Assembly: GCF_000213575.1 (NCBI RefSeq)
Contig: NZ_GL892004.1
Coordinates: 496,001 to 560,000, forward strand
Reading direction: 5' to 3'
Length of the DNA stretch: 64,000 nucleotides
Source: Dysgonomonas mossii DSM 22836
GTDB lineage: Bacteria > Bacteroidota > Bacteroidia > Bacteroidales > Dysgonomonadaceae
Below are positions 18,176 to 27,804 of the stretch, one piece after another. Position 1 is the stretch's first letter; each line of letters opens with the position of its first letter. The notes beneath the pieces were generated by a model. The model ran no database searches. It was not told the DNA's origin and was given only the letters and a program-made list of their open reading frames with translations. The translations under genes and the position numbers were made by a program.

Positions 18176-18187
18176 CTAATTCACCTT
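18162..18187. terminator. Palindromic hairpin spanning two abutting stop codons
   Basis: AAGGTGAATT (18162-18171) pairs perfectly with AATTCACCTT (18178-18187) across a GTAACT loop, a 10-bp stem. It contains the last codons of both the phosphatase (+) and the dehydrogenase (-). There is no strong T-run after it on either strand, so a protective 3' end structure or weak terminator is more likely than a classical one. Confidence 0.55.
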
Positions 18188-19126
18188 ATCTATTTGTCCT
18201 CCTTCAAAGAAGTTGATTATATTTTTTACCACTTCGTGAGCCATATCCCGCCGTGCGCTATAAGTGCCTGTTCCGGCATGAGGGGAGAGAATGGCATTAT
18301 CCAATTCCAATAGTTCCGGGAAAATCTTAGGCTCTTTTTCGAACACATCAAGACCCGCCGCATATATTTCTCCTGTTTTCAAGGCTGCGGCAAGAGCTTT
18401 CTCGTCTACCAGTTGCCCACGGGCAGTATTGATAAGTATAGCACTGTTTTTCATTTTCTTGAATTCGGCTTCTCCCATCAGGTGATAAGTCTCGGCTGTG
18501 GCAGGTGCGTTAAGCGATACCACGTCCGACTCTTTGAGGAGTGTGTCGAAATCTACATAGGTGGCGTTATACTTCTCTTCAATGTCTTTTGGCAGCCTGT
18601 TTCTATTATGATAAATGATGTTCATGCCCGATGCTATGGCTCTGCGTGCAACCGCCTGCCCGATACGCCCCATGCCATATATACCAAGCGTTTGCCCATA
18701 GAGCGAAACGCCCAAATCTCCATATATACTCCAATCGAGTCTGACGCCAGAGTGCAACTTGTGATTGTAGTAAGCGACTTTACGCGCTGTTGCCATCATC
18801 AGGGTAAAGCACAACTCTGCTGTAGGTTCTAGTACCGACTGGGGAGTGTTGGTTACGGCAATGCCTTTCGAGGCAGCATATTCCACATCTATATTGTTAT
18901 AGCCTACACCATAGTTGGCTATCAGTTTTAGGTTTTTTGCAGCATCTATGATCTCTGCATCTGTCTGAAACGAAAAATTAGGGACGAATACATCTATGTC
19001 GGATATCTGTTCTAGAATTTCATCTTTCGTGAACAGCTTGTTTTCGGGGTATATAATGATAAATTTTCCTTCAAGTCCGGCAAAATCTTCCCGCCTGAAA
19101 TTATGCCCCATCAATATCTTTTTCAT
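18176..19126 (-). CDS. D-2-hydroxyacid dehydrogenase (glyoxylate/hydroxypyruvate reductase-like)
   Basis: 316 residues. The NAD(P)-binding motif GIYGMGRIGQAVARR lies near 145-160. The catalytic Arg is in INTARGQLVDE, Glu in LDVFEKEP and His in SPHAGTGT. NYGVGYNNIDV is typical of the substrate-domain hinge. It reduces 2-keto acids such as glyoxylate or hydroxypyruvate; exact substrate unknown. Confidence 0.9.
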   Translation of the reverse strand: MKKILMGHNFRREDFAGLEGKFIIIYPENKLFTKDEILEQISDIDVFVPNFSFQTDAEIIDAAKNLKLIANYGVGYNNIDVEYAASKGIAVTNTPQSVLEPTAELCFTLMMATARKVAYYNHKLHSGVRLDWSIYGDLGVSLYGQTLGIYGMGRIGQAVARRAIASGMNIIYHNRNRLPKDIEEKYNATYVDFDTLLKESDVVSLNAPATAETYHLMGEAEFKKMKNSAILINTARGQLVDEKALAAALKTGEIYAAGLDVFEKEPKIFPELLELDNAILSPHAGTGTYSARRDMAHEVVKNIINFFEGGQIDKVN

Positions 19127-19257
19127 CTTAATGTTTTTGAGTTAAGTAATAAATAGCATTACCGATCATCTTCCGGCTTTATCATGTTTGCGAAGAAAGT
19201 GTTTTCACTGCTCAGGTCGGATTGTTCGCATCTATCTAAATGACAGAATCTTCTGTT

Positions 19258-19680
19258 TTACAAGACTCCTTTTTCGACAAGCATTTCTTTTATCTTCAGC
19301 CAGTCCACATAAGGCCTGTCACAAATACTTTCGTCGTAAATAAGCGGACATCCCAGATTGGCATCATCTATGTAAAGATGTCCATAGGCCTTGGGCGATG
19401 ATGTCCAAAACCGTTGGGTCGGATTTTTTTGAATGCCATACAAAGGTATGCCATTATCTTCAAACCATTTTACGGCTTCTGTCAGTACGTTTTCTTCAAC
19501 GATGACTTCCTCGCCATTTATTTTTTTCTTCTTTTTGCGGTCGCTGCGCATCGTAAAGAGTATCAGCCGATGCCCCTTATCCGTTAGTTCTTTCAAAACA
19601 GGTATTGCGCCAATATCTTTTCCTATATTAGGGAACTCATGTGTTACACATGTCCCGTCAAAATCTATACATATATCCAT
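19258..19680 (-). CDS. HAD-like hydrolase
   Basis: 140 residues. DFDGT at 6-10 supplies the nucleophile and acid/base aspartates of the haloacid dehalogenase superfamily; a Ser/Thr-type motif 2 (LFTMRS) follows near residue 40, and YIDDANLG near 104 is the acidic motif. A short charged insert (RKKKKK) lies between. It is a small, cap-less member, so the substrate cannot be assigned. A terminator separates it from tatA upstream. Confidence 0.8.
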   Translation of the reverse strand: MDICIDFDGTCVTHEFPNIGKDIGAIPVLKELTDKGHRLILFTMRSDRKKKKKINGEEVIVEENVLTEAVKWFEDNGIPLYGIQKNPTQRFWTSSPKAYGHLYIDDANLGCPLIYDESICDRPYVDWLKIKEMLVEKGVL

Positions 19681-19721
19681 ATTACTTAAAACAGAAATAA
19701 AACGCTTTTGTTTACAAATCG

Positions 19722-19748
19722 AAAAACCCGGATTATAACTAATCCGGG
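19722..19748 (-). terminator. Intrinsic terminator of tatA
   Basis: CCCGGATTA (19727-19735) and TAATCCGGG (19740-19748) form a perfect 9-bp stem around TAAC. Read on the minus strand, the stem is followed by five T residues, so it ends tatA transcription before the HAD gene. Confidence 0.85.
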
Positions 19749-19781
19749 CCTATATCAAAAGAATAATTTTCTAAGAAATTA

Positions 19782-19973
19782 TTACTTGTTTTCAGAAGTT
19801 CCGTTTATATCGTCTTCAAGGCCATTTACACCATCTTTGAAGCTTTTTACTCCTTTACCCAATCCTTTCATGAGTTCAGGAATTTTCTTTCCTCCAAACA
19901 ATAGTAAAACAACAATGGCAATGATGATGATTTCTCCGGTTCCTAAGTTTCCTAAAAATAAAAGAGTGTTCAT
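19782..19973 (-). CDS. tatA: Sec-independent translocase subunit TatA/E
   Basis: 63 residues. An N-terminal membrane helix (about 10-27) is followed by the [23 protein letters not shown] amphipathic segment typical of TatA, with the FG pair at the hinge. TatA oligomers form the Tat translocation pore for folded proteins. TatC is not in this window. It is followed on its own strand by a strong terminator, so it is probably a monocistronic gene. Confidence 0.92.
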   Translation of the reverse strand: MNTLLFLGNLGTGEIIIIAIVVLLLFGGKKIPELMKGLGKGVKSFKDGVNGLEDDINGTSENK

Positions 19974-20160
19974 CTGGCTATTAATTTATATCGTTATACA
20001 TTTAGATTGCTAAAGTAGTCAGAATAAAATTATTCTTGATAACTTTTTACATCTTTTAAATAAAGGTTTTATTATACTGGGGTAACGAAGTCCGTCGGCT
20101 TTTTTACGGTATATACAATAAAAAACATGGTGCTGATGAAGCTTTCTTTATATCCAATTT

Positions 20161-20191
20161 TTTGTCAAATAGAATTATTTGTCTAATTTAG
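20161..20191 (+). promoter_or_regulatory. Candidate promoter of outer-membrane barrel gene
   Basis: TTTG (20161-20164) and TAATTTAG (20184-20191, one mismatch to TAnnTTTG) are separated by 19 bases, the right geometry for the Bacteroidota -33/-7 promoter, 34 bases before the start. Confidence 0.45.
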
Positions 20192-20225
20192 GGTGCTTAA
20201 GAACCAGAACTAATTTATTAATATT

Positions 20226-20834
20226 ATGAGAATTATTAAAATTTCTTTTGCTTTGCTTGTTGCTTTGGTAACAAGCGTTAGTATGTTTGCACAATTGCCT
20301 GTATCTCTAGGAGTAAAGGCCGGAATGAATTTGACCGAGTTGCAAAATGTAGATGATGATAATAAGGTTGGTTTCAATATTGGGTTGACTGCCGAGCTTG
20401 CATTGCCAAGTAGTTTTTATTTGATGTCGGGACTTGAGTTTACAACGAAAGGGACTAAGGGTAAAAATGTACCAGTTGATGCTTCCGGTACGAAGGATAA
20501 AGTTACCTATAATTCGATGTATATTCAATTGCCTATACATGCCGGATATAAACTGGATTTAACACCCGGTACTAAACTCGTATTCCGTGCAGGGCCGTAT
20601 TTGGCTTATGGAGTAGGGGGAAAAATAAAATCGGATGCAAAGCAATTTGAAGATCAGGACTTCTTTGGAGATGATGCCAATCGTTTCGATTTTGGAATTG
20701 GCGGAGCTGTAGGTGTTGAATTCCTAAATAAAATAAATGTTAGCCTTGGTGCCGATCATGGATTAACCAAAGTATTTAAAGATACTAGAATCAAAAATCG
20801 GGCTGCATATATCAGTGTAGGATATAAATTCTGA
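20226..20834 (+). CDS. Outer-membrane beta-barrel protein (PorT/OMP_b-brl_2-like)
   Basis: 202 residues. Signal peptide to about residue 22 (SVSMFAQ), then the typical GVKAGMNLTEL start and alternating hydrophobic strands with FDFGIGGAVGVEF and a C-terminal aromatic residue (YISVGYKF). Eight-stranded barrels of this family sit in the outer membrane; function is unknown. The gene is monocistronic, followed by a long hairpin. Confidence 0.85.
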   Translation: MRIIKISFALLVALVTSVSMFAQLPVSLGVKAGMNLTELQNVDDDNKVGFNIGLTAELALPSSFYLMSGLEFTTKGTKGKNVPVDASGTKDKVTYNSMYIQLPIHAGYKLDLTPGTKLVFRAGPYLAYGVGGKIKSDAKQFEDQDFFGDDANRFDFGIGGAVGVEFLNKINVSLGADHGLTKVFKDTRIKNRAAYISVGYKF

Positions 20835-20938
20835 TCCGTTCTATTGTAAGCTTATTAAGAACTATCTGTCTTGATTTACTTTTTGCATTTTCAGCTATAA
20901 AGTTTATCTAATAAGAGAGGGTTCTTTGATATAACAGG

Positions 20939-20995
20939 GTGACAAAAGGTGACACTTTAAAACATGCTTAAAAGTGTCACTTTTGTCACTTTTTG
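20939..20995. repeat. Long imperfect hairpin built from GTCAC repeats; probable convergent terminator
   Basis: The arms 20939-20960 and 20968-20989 pair over about 20 bp with two bulges. The right arm contains GTGTCACTTTTGTCAC and runs into a T5 stretch. A third GTCACTTTTT copy follows at 21040-21050. The 20 bases at 20970-20989 recur exactly at 39571-39590. The element lies between the convergent OMP gene and DUF5131 gene. Confidence 0.6.
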
Positions 20996-21069
20996 ATTGT
21001 AAGTGATTGATATGTAGTGAATACGTTTTTTCGCTGAATTGTCACTTTTTAGACTTTTATCGGCACTTT

Positions 21070-21795
21070 TTATGGTTTATAGTTGATTCCGGCTTTGCGT
21101 GCCTGAGCATGTTGCAGTCTTCTGGGAACATTATAGAGCCTTCCATCTTTTATCAGTCGCGAACCGGTTTGCTTAAACCAGAATGATATGTTATTCGCTA
21201 TACATAGCTCGTGCAGTTCCATGATCCAGTCGAAATTGCAAGGGCGTGCATCTTGACCCGATTCTCCTCCGGCGGTAATATGCTCTACCCATGACCCGAT
21301 GTAAGGGTTCAGGTCTATCCTTTCCAAGAGGGGTTCGCATATAATCATTTTGTGTTTGATGGGTGCCGCCTTATAAATGGGTAGCCTATAGTCGGCTCTG
21401 TCCTGATTCTCTACCGTGCAGCAAATGGTGACATTGTCGTAGCCATCGCCCCAATCGTCGGGAAGCCCTACTGTCAGTCGATCGATGCGTTTGGTTATCA
21501 TCAGAAAGGTTAGGTCGCTTCGTTCCCTTATCATTCGCCATGCTTCGGGACGCCATTGGTCTGCATCTTTGTTGAAGAAGTCGGATGTGAAGCAGGTGTA
21601 TACTTCTGTGCCGGATGGTATTTTGTATTCTCCGTTTCTCTTTTTCCGGATGGGTACATCGAAGTTTTTTGTTTGGGTTACAATCGTGCTGTCTATGCCT
21701 CGTCTTGCATCACCACGATACACATAGCAGTGTTTGCAACCTTCGCTTATCTTGTGGCAGCCGTGCCACGGATTCCATAGTGCTGACATAATCAT
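21070..21795 (-). CDS. DUF5131 family protein (phage Gp37/Gp68-like, radical-SAM-related)
   Basis: About 241 residues from the ATG at 21795 (or 239 from 21789). A longer open frame to 21825 starts upstream of a -7 element at 21808-21815, so the shorter start is preferred. WNPWHGCHKISEGCKHCY carries clustered cysteines, and GGESGQDARPC recurs in the family. These proteins occur in phages and bacteria; a role in modification is inferred from relatives only. Confidence 0.82.
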   Translation of the reverse strand: MIMSALWNPWHGCHKISEGCKHCYVYRGDARRGIDSTIVTQTKNFDVPIRKKRNGEYKIPSGTEVYTCFTSDFFNKDADQWRPEAWRMIRERSDLTFLMITKRIDRLTVGLPDDWGDGYDNVTICCTVENQDRADYRLPIYKAAPIKHKMIICEPLLERIDLNPYIGSWVEHITAGGESGQDARPCNFDWIMELHELCIANNISFWFKQTGSRLIKDGRLYNVPRRLQHAQARKAGINYKP

Positions 21796-21807
21796 TCTTT
21801 GTGACTT

Positions 21808-21815
21808 CAAATATA
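21808..21815 (-). promoter_or_regulatory. Putative -7 element of the DUF5131 gene
   Basis: Reads TATATTTG on the minus strand, an exact TAnnTTTG match, 13 to 19 bases before the two possible starts. Confidence 0.4.
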
Positions 21816-21856
21816 AGAAAAGCATAGTGAGTTTTTCACTTTATACCAAAAGTTTA

Positions 21857-21864
21857 TATCTTTG
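21857..21864 (+). promoter_or_regulatory. Putative -7 element of ffh
   Basis: TATCTTTG, an exact match, 41 bases before the ffh ATG. A TTTTTC stretch sits 20 bases upstream where TTG would be expected. Confidence 0.4.
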
Positions 21865-21904
21865 TGCACCCATGTAATTTGATTATAAATAACAACCATA
21901 TAAT

Positions 21905-23224
21905 ATGTTCGAAAGTTTAAGTAATAGATTAGAGCGCTCGTTTAAGATACTGAAGGGTGAAGGTAAAATCACCGAGATAAATGTTGCGGAAACCCTAAAG
22001 GATGTTCGCCGTGCTTTATTGGATGCCGACGTAAACTATAAGACAGCAAAACAGTTTACCGAGACTGTGAAGGAAAAGGCAATGGGGCAGAATGTGCTTA
22101 CTGCCGTTAAGCCTGAGCAATTGATGGTGAAGATAGTTCATGACGAACTTGCTGCCTTGATGGGTGGAACCGCTACAGATGTTCATCTGAAAGGCAATCC
22201 GGCTGTAATCCTTATGTCGGGTCTTCAGGGTTCGGGTAAGACTACTTTCTCAGGTAAGCTTGCCAAGATGCTGAAATCTAAGAAGGGCAAGAATCCGTTA
22301 CTTGTAGCCGGAGACGTTTACCGTCCTGCTGCGATCGAACAGTTGAAGATATTAGGAGAGCAAATCGAAGTTCCTGTATATTGGGAAGAGGGAAGCAAAA
22401 ACCCGGTACAGATAGCTCAAAATGCAATTAAGCATGCAAAGCAAAATGGCAATGACCTTGTCATCGTCGATACCGCCGGTCGTTTGGCTATCGATGAAGA
22501 GATGATGAAAGAGATCACAGCGATTAAAGATGCTGTGAAACCTGACGAGATTCTCTTTGTGGTAGACTCTATGACAGGGCAGGATGCTGTGAATACAGCA
22601 AAAGAATTTAATGACAGGCTCAACTTCGACGGGGTAGTGCTTACCAAGCTAGATGGTGATACGCGTGGTGGTGCTGCGCTTTCTATCCGCTCGGTTGTAG
22701 ACAAGCCGATCAAGTTTGTGGGTACAGGCGAAAAGATGGATGCATTGGATGTATTCCACCCTGAACGTATGGCAGACCGTATCTTGGGTATGGGTGATAT
22801 CGTTTCGCTCGTAGAAAGAGCACAGGAGCAATACGATGAAGAAGAAGCACGTCGCCTGCAAAAGAAAATAGCAAAGAACCAGTTTGACTTCAACGACTTT
22901 ATCGGACAGATACAACAGATCAAAAAGATGGGTAACCTGAAGGATTTGGCATCTATGATTCCGGGAGTTGGTAAAGCTATTAAAGATATGGATATTGATG
23001 ATGATGCTTTCAAGAGTATCGAAGCTATTATTTATTCGATGACACCGAAAGAGCGTTCAACTCCTGAGATCTTGAACGGAAGCCGTCGTGAGCGTATCGC
23101 TAAAGGTAGCGGAACATCTATCCAAGAGGTGAATAAGCTTATCAAGCAGTTTGACCAAACTCGTAAGATGATGAAGATGATGACTCAGATGAAAGGTGGC
23201 AAAATGCCGAATATGAGAAGGTAA
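21905..23224 (+). CDS. ffh: Signal recognition particle protein Ffh
   Basis: 439 residues: N domain 1-90, G domain with P-loop [15 protein letters not shown] near 105, [14 protein letters not shown] and TKLDGD motifs, then a methionine-rich M domain ending [18 protein letters not shown]. It binds signal sequences and 4.5S RNA to target membrane proteins to FtsY and SecYEG. It converges on trxB and shares a bidirectional terminator with it. Confidence 0.98.
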   Translation: MFESLSNRLERSFKILKGEGKITEINVAETLKDVRRALLDADVNYKTAKQFTETVKEKAMGQNVLTAVKPEQLMVKIVHDELAALMGGTATDVHLKGNPAVILMSGLQGSGKTTFSGKLAKMLKSKKGKNPLLVAGDVYRPAAIEQLKILGEQIEVPVYWEEGSKNPVQIAQNAIKHAKQNGNDLVIVDTAGRLAIDEEMMKEITAIKDAVKPDEILFVVDSMTGQDAVNTAKEFNDRLNFDGVVLTKLDGDTRGGAALSIRSVVDKPIKFVGTGEKMDALDVFHPERMADRILGMGDIVSLVERAQEQYDEEEARRLQKKIAKNQFDFNDFIGQIQQIKKMGNLKDLASMIPGVGKAIKDMDIDDDAFKSIEAIIYSMTPKERSTPEILNGSRRERIAKGSGTSIQEVNKLIKQFDQTRKMMKMMTQMKGGKMPNMRR

Positions 23225-23244
23225 TTCTTTATAGAACGATATAT

Positions 23245-23287
23245 AAAAAAGAAAATCCGGATCATATGATCCGGATTTTCTTTTTTT
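23245..23287. terminator. Bidirectional terminator between ffh and trxB
   Basis: A perfect 42-bp palindrome (23245-23286): six A residues, the GAAAATCCGG arm, the centre ATCAT/ATGAT, the mirrored arm and six T residues plus one. Works on both strands for the converging genes. Confidence 0.92.
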
Positions 23288-23301
23288 AGTATATAGATGC
23301 C

Positions 23302-24243
23302 TTACAGGCCTTTTTCGCTTAAGTATCTTTCTGCTTCTATCGCAGCTTGACAACCACTTCCGGCAGCTGTAATCGCTTGACGATATATAGGGTCGGCTAC
23401 GTCTCCTGCGGCAAAAACGCCTTCTACTCCTGTTTTTGGAGTACCTGGTGTTGTTATGATATATCCTACAGGGTCGAGGTTAAGCTGCGCCTTGAATATG
23501 TCGGTATTTGGCTTGTGTCCTATAGCAAGGAAGAATCCGTCGATCTTGATATCGAACTTCTCTTCGTTAGGTTTGCCTAAGTGTTTTACTACATGTACAC
23601 CTTCTACGCCATTTTCGCCAAATAGTCCTGTAGCATTACATTCGAACAAGATCTCTATTTTAGGATTTTGCATAGCTCTGTCTTGCATCACCTTCGATGC
23701 ACGTAGATATGGTTTACGTACAATCAGATACACTTTCTCGGCTAGTCCTGCCAGATAGATTGCTTCTTCACAAGCTGTGTCTCCACCGCCAACAACGGCT
23801 ACAACCTTTTTGCGATAGAAGAATCCGTCGCATGTAGCACACGCAGAAACTCCCATGCCTGCATATTTAGTTTCGTCTGATAGACCTAAGTATTTGGCAC
23901 TGGCTCCTGTTGCTATTATAACAGTATCTGCTTCGATCACTTTTTCTCCATCGATAGTCACTTTGTGTGGATGAGAAGAGAAGTCTGCCGCTGTAGCTAT
24001 GCCAAAGCGTACATCAGCACCAAAGCGTGTGGCTTGTTTCTTTAAGTCTTCCATCAACTCGGGGCCGGTAATACCTTCAGGATATCCCGGAAAGTTTTCA
24101 ACCTCGGTAGTTGTGGTTAATTGTCCTCCGGGTTGTATTCCTTCATATAGTACCGGAGAAAGATTTGCTCTCGATGCATAAATAGCTGCAGTGTATCCCG
24201 CAGGTCCTGAGCCAATAATGAGGCAACGTACTTTTTCGTTCAT
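23302..24243 (-). CDS. trxB: Thioredoxin reductase
   Basis: 313 residues. The FAD-binding GSGPAGYTAAIYASRA starts at residue 11, the active-site Cys135-Ala-Thr-Cys138 is in SACATCDG, and GGGDTACEE near 155 binds NADPH. FAAGDVAD near the end is the second FAD motif. It recycles thioredoxin with NADPH. The ftsK-lolA-trxB order on the minus strand is common in Bacteroidota, with trxB 113 bases after lolA here. Confidence 0.97.
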   Translation of the reverse strand: MNEKVRCLIIGSGPAGYTAAIYASRANLSPVLYEGIQPGGQLTTTTEVENFPGYPEGITGPELMEDLKKQATRFGADVRFGIATAADFSSHPHKVTIDGEKVIEADTVIIATGASAKYLGLSDETKYAGMGVSACATCDGFFYRKKVVAVVGGGDTACEEAIYLAGLAEKVYLIVRKPYLRASKVMQDRAMQNPKIEILFECNATGLFGENGVEGVHVVKHLGKPNEEKFDIKIDGFFLAIGHKPNTDIFKAQLNLDPVGYIITTPGTPKTGVEGVFAAGDVADPIYRQAITAAGSGCQAAIEAERYLSEKGL

Positions 24244-24356
24244 GTCTTATGTTTTTATATGTTTTGTTTATATTTTATACAAAGATATAGAATTCGCTTA
24301 TATCCTCAAAGGTTATTCGGTTCGTATTTTCTATGTAATGATAAACACAATCTATG

Positions 24357-24995
24357 TTATCTAAGGTCTACAATTTCTGCACTGGGATAATCTTTCTTAT
24401 TGAAAGAAAAAGTAGCATCAGAAATATTACTCCCTGTTTGATAGCTTTTTATAGATAAGATATTTTGTATGCCGGCTTTATCTGTCAGTGTGATCTTTGA
24501 GAATACATTGCTGGCTTTATCTATTTGTACCAGTATTTTGGTGATGTCTGCATTTTTCTTTTGGGGAATGAGTTCTATCTCCAAAACGGTTTTTCCTCCT
24601 ATTCTTTTTTCACCTTTATATGATAGATTATAGCCTTTCTTATAAATACTGAAAAGCATAGAAGGGCTTATTCCTTGTAGCTCTGCACCTGTAGGATTGC
24701 TGATGTTTACCTCTTCAGTATCTTTTACATATACCCATTGTGTTTTACCATCGAACCAAGTAATAGCATCGGGTATTTCTATCTTGAATTTGTCTCCCTT
24801 CATATAAGCCTTGCCATCGTAGCTATATACCAATTTAGCCTTTGTGTCTTTAGAGTCTAAGGTAAAGCTTGCTACAACTCCTCCGGCTTTGTTGTATGTT
24901 TCGGCGGCCTTGTCTAAGATCGTGCGTGCATCTTGTGCAGAAGTGCTCAATGTGAATACTAAGAGTGATATAAGGGAAAGTAACTTTGTTTTCAT
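24357..24995 (-). CDS. LolA-like outer-membrane lipoprotein carrier
   Basis: 212 residues with a signal peptide ending near TSAQ (residue 20). The mature part has the LolA pattern: DARTILDKAAETYNKAGG, then AFTL/VKASF-like strands, DAITWFDGKTQWVY and a hydrophobic barrel core. LolA ferries lipoproteins across the periplasm. It is the second gene after ftsK. I call it LolA-like rather than LolA because Bacteroidota homologues are divergent. Confidence 0.82.
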   Translation of the reverse strand: MKTKLLSLISLLVFTLSTSAQDARTILDKAAETYNKAGGVVASFTLDSKDTKAKLVYSYDGKAYMKGDKFKIEIPDAITWFDGKTQWVYVKDTEEVNISNPTGAELQGISPSMLFSIYKKGYNLSYKGEKRIGGKTVLEIELIPQKKNADITKILVQIDKASNVFSKITLTDKAGIQNILSIKSYQTGSNISDATFSFNKKDYPSAEIVDLR

Positions 24996-25100
24996 CTTTT
25001 GTTATATTGTTTAGCTTCTTTGACTTTGTTATTCATTAAAGGTTTAAATATTAAACTTTCCTAGTCTTTTTTGTATAATCATGTTGATCCCTAAGGCGGC

Positions 25101-27590
25101 TTAGCCAAATGAATTTAACTTCTGTTCTAAGCTGTATTCGTCAGCAATAAGAACATCACGAGCCTTGCTTCCTTGTGTTGGCCCTACTATCCCTGCTGCT
25201 TCCAATTGATCCATCAGGCGACCTGCACGGTTGTATCCGATAGAGAATTTACGCTGTATTAGCGATGTCGATCCTTGCTGGTGAACTACGAGAAGGCGTG
25301 CAGCTTCTTCAAATAGTGGGTCTTTATCATTGAGGTCGATACTTCCACCTTTGTCTTCGCCCATCTCGCTTATATATTCAGGGAGTTCGAATGCGCTCGA
25401 ATAACCCTGTTGATTTCCTATATATTGAGCGATACCTTCCACCTCAGGAGTGTCGACAAAGGCGCATTGGATACGTACAAGGTCACTGCCCTGTGAGAAG
25501 AGCATATCTCCACGTCCTATCAATTGATTGGCACCTGACATATCAAGTATAGTGCGGGAGTCGATCTGCGAAGTGACACGGAAAGCCATACGGGCAGGGA
25601 AGTTCGCTTTTATCGTTCCTGTAATGATATTTGTTGTCGGACGCTGTGTTGCTATCACCATGTGCATACCTACGGCACGAGCCTTTTGGGCAATACGGGC
25701 GATAGGCATTTCTATCTCTTTTCCGGCAGTCATTATCAGGTCGCCAAACTCGTCGATGATAATAACCAGGTAAGGCAGAAAGCGGTGTCCTTTCAATGGG
25801 TTTAGTCGGCGTTTGCGGAACTTTTCATTGTATTCTTTTATATTACGCACTCCGGCATTCATAAGCAGCTCATAACGATCATCCATCTCTTTAGTCAGAG
25901 ATTTTAGCGTCTCAGTCACTTTGGTGACATCGGTGATAATCGCTTTTTCTGCGTCAGGGAGTTTTGCCAGATAGTGTTTCTCTATTCTTGAATAAATATT
26001 GAACTCTACCATCTTTGGGTCAACCAGTACCATCTTCATTTCGGCCGGATGCTTTTTGTATAGTAACGAAGTTATTATGGCATTTAATCCCACCGATTTT
26101 CCTTGTCCTGTTGCTCCTGCTACCAGTAAGTGAGGCATTTTGCATAGGTCGAACATGAAAATCTCATTTGTGATTGTCTTCCCTAAAGCAACGGGGAGAT
26201 CGAAAGCACATTCCTGAAATTTGCGAGAGGCGATTACAGATTGCATCGAGACTATCTGAGGGTCTTTGTTCGGAACCTCAATTCCTATCGTGCCTTTACC
26301 CGGCATAGGGGCTATAATACGTATACCCAGAGCCGAGAGGCTAAGAGCTATGTCGTCTTCGAGGTTACGGATCTTTGAGATGCGTACACCTGCTTTTGGT
26401 ACGATCTCGTATAAGGTGATTGTAGGTCCTACAGTTGCTTTGATGGATGTGATCTCGATACCATAATTTTGTAGAGTCGTGATGATCTTACTCTTGTTGG
26501 CATTCTGTTCTTCCATATCTACACCTTTGCCTGTCATGTCATATATTTTCAGCAATTCTGTAGATGGGAAATGGAAGCTAGATAGATCTTTGGTCGGATC
26601 GTATTCTTCCATCTCTTCGCCTTCGGGCAAGAAGTCCGGAACATTTTCCGTATTCGTAACAGACTGAGGATTTGCGGGAGGAATAAATGTATTTTGTGTA
26701 GGATTAAATTCTTCATCCTCAGGTATTACAATCTCGAAATCGTTGTCGATCTTCATCGATGTTACCGGCTTGTCCTTTGTTTTCTTATCCTTTGCGGTAG
26801 CTGTAGGTAATATAAAGTCATCTCCTAAGTCCTCTGTTTCCGAAGATTGATCATCCTCTTTTTTCTTTCTCCTTAAAAAGCTGAACCAGCTTTTCTTTTC
26901 TTCAGCCCGAAGCTCTTCTTCATATACCTCTTCTTCCTCTTCGATTATCTCTTCTTCCTGATTAGAGCTTTTTAGTGGATTCTTAAATAGTCCACGGAAG
27001 AATTCCATAGAAGCTTTCTTTGTAATGATAAGGAATATAATGAGTAGAAGAATAATAACCATAATAACGCCCGGTATACCCAATGCGGCTTCCAGTATTC
27101 TTTCTACCCACATTCCGTGACGACCACCCCAAAGGATGTTGCTTCCGTCGTTTATCAGTCTCGAAATAAAAGCACATGTAATAGAACCCCACACAAGGGC
27201 ATAAGCCATAAGCAGGAATGAACGGATAGCCGAAATGTTGACGACACGCATCAACTTCAATCCCATCAGTATAAGATATACCGGGATAAGCAGCGAGAAT
27301 ATTCCAAACCAATTGTTTATAAGCTTCTCTGCGACGAATGCACCTACAACACCTGTCCAGTTGCTTATTTCCTGTTTGTGAGAAATAAGATCAAGAAAGA
27401 ATTTATTTGTTACCTTGCTTTGATCGGCAGCACCTGTAAAGAAAAATGATATTTCTCCCAGTAGTATGTATGCCCCAAAAAATGAGAGACAGACTCCCAA
27501 TAGGAATTTTGTACGCTCTTTTTTTATGAATTCGATGAAAGAGCTGCTTTTATCTTGAGTTTTCTTTTTCCTGACTGTTTTTTTTGCCAT
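25101..27590 (-). CDS. ftsK: DNA translocase FtsK/SpoIIIE
   Basis: 829 residues. Four N-terminal membrane helices (about 30-190) and an acidic, charged linker (about 205-330) precede the AAA+ motor. Walker A is GATGQGKSVGL, Walker B is LVIIIDEFGDL, and a winged-helix gamma domain at the C-terminus reads SLIQRKFSIGYNRAGRLMDQLE. It pumps chromosome termini through the division septum. It is the first gene of a run with lolA and trxB, and divergent from the outer-membrane barrel gene. Confidence 0.97.
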   Translation of the reverse strand: MAKKTVRKKKTQDKSSSFIEFIKKERTKFLLGVCLSFFGAYILLGEISFFFTGAADQSKVTNKFFLDLISHKQEISNWTGVVGAFVAEKLINNWFGIFSLLIPVYLILMGLKLMRVVNISAIRSFLLMAYALVWGSITCAFISRLINDGSNILWGGRHGMWVERILEAALGIPGVIMVIILLLIIFLIITKKASMEFFRGLFKNPLKSSNQEEEIIEEEEEVYEEELRAEEKKSWFSFLRRKKKEDDQSSETEDLGDDFILPTATAKDKKTKDKPVTSMKIDNDFEIVIPEDEEFNPTQNTFIPPANPQSVTNTENVPDFLPEGEEMEEYDPTKDLSSFHFPSTELLKIYDMTGKGVDMEEQNANKSKIITTLQNYGIEITSIKATVGPTITLYEIVPKAGVRISKIRNLEDDIALSLSALGIRIIAPMPGKGTIGIEVPNKDPQIVSMQSVIASRKFQECAFDLPVALGKTITNEIFMFDLCKMPHLLVAGATGQGKSVGLNAIITSLLYKKHPAEMKMVLVDPKMVEFNIYSRIEKHYLAKLPDAEKAIITDVTKVTETLKSLTKEMDDRYELLMNAGVRNIKEYNEKFRKRRLNPLKGHRFLPYLVIIIDEFGDLIMTAGKEIEMPIARIAQKARAVGMHMVIATQRPTTNIITGTIKANFPARMAFRVTSQIDSRTILDMSGANQLIGRGDMLFSQGSDLVRIQCAFVDTPEVEGIAQYIGNQQGYSSAFELPEYISEMGEDKGGSIDLNDKDPLFEEAARLLVVHQQGSTSLIQRKFSIGYNRAGRLMDQLEAAGIVGPTQGSKARDVLIADEYSLEQKLNSFG

Positions 27591-27643
27591 ATCGTGAAGC
27601 GGTAAAGCTTTTTATTTTTCTTTTAAGTAGGTTATATTGGATA

Positions 27644-27677
27644 CAAAGATAACTCTTTTTCAGAAAGATTATCTTTG
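27644..27677. promoter_or_regulatory. Divergent -7 elements in an inverted repeat between ftsK and the barrel gene
   Basis: The minus strand reads TATCTTTG at 27644-27651 and the plus strand reads TATCTTTG at 27670-27677, so CAAAGATAA and TTATCTTTG mirror each other. Each matches TAnnTTTG for the gene it faces. No good -33 is seen for either, so this is suggestive only. Confidence 0.4.
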
Positions 27678-27804
27678 CCGTTTCTTCTTTTATAAAGATA
27701 TAAAAAGATAGTAAAATAAAAAGATTTATAAAAAATAGAAATATAATTAAACCTTTTAATGTTTTGCCAGTCACAGAAATCAGTCAAAAATAATTAAAAG
27801 GAAA

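Noticed and set aside
22417-23013. 198-residue minus-strand frame opposite ffh
   Set aside because: Serine-rich, low-complexity shadow of the ffh coding sequence with no signature of its own.
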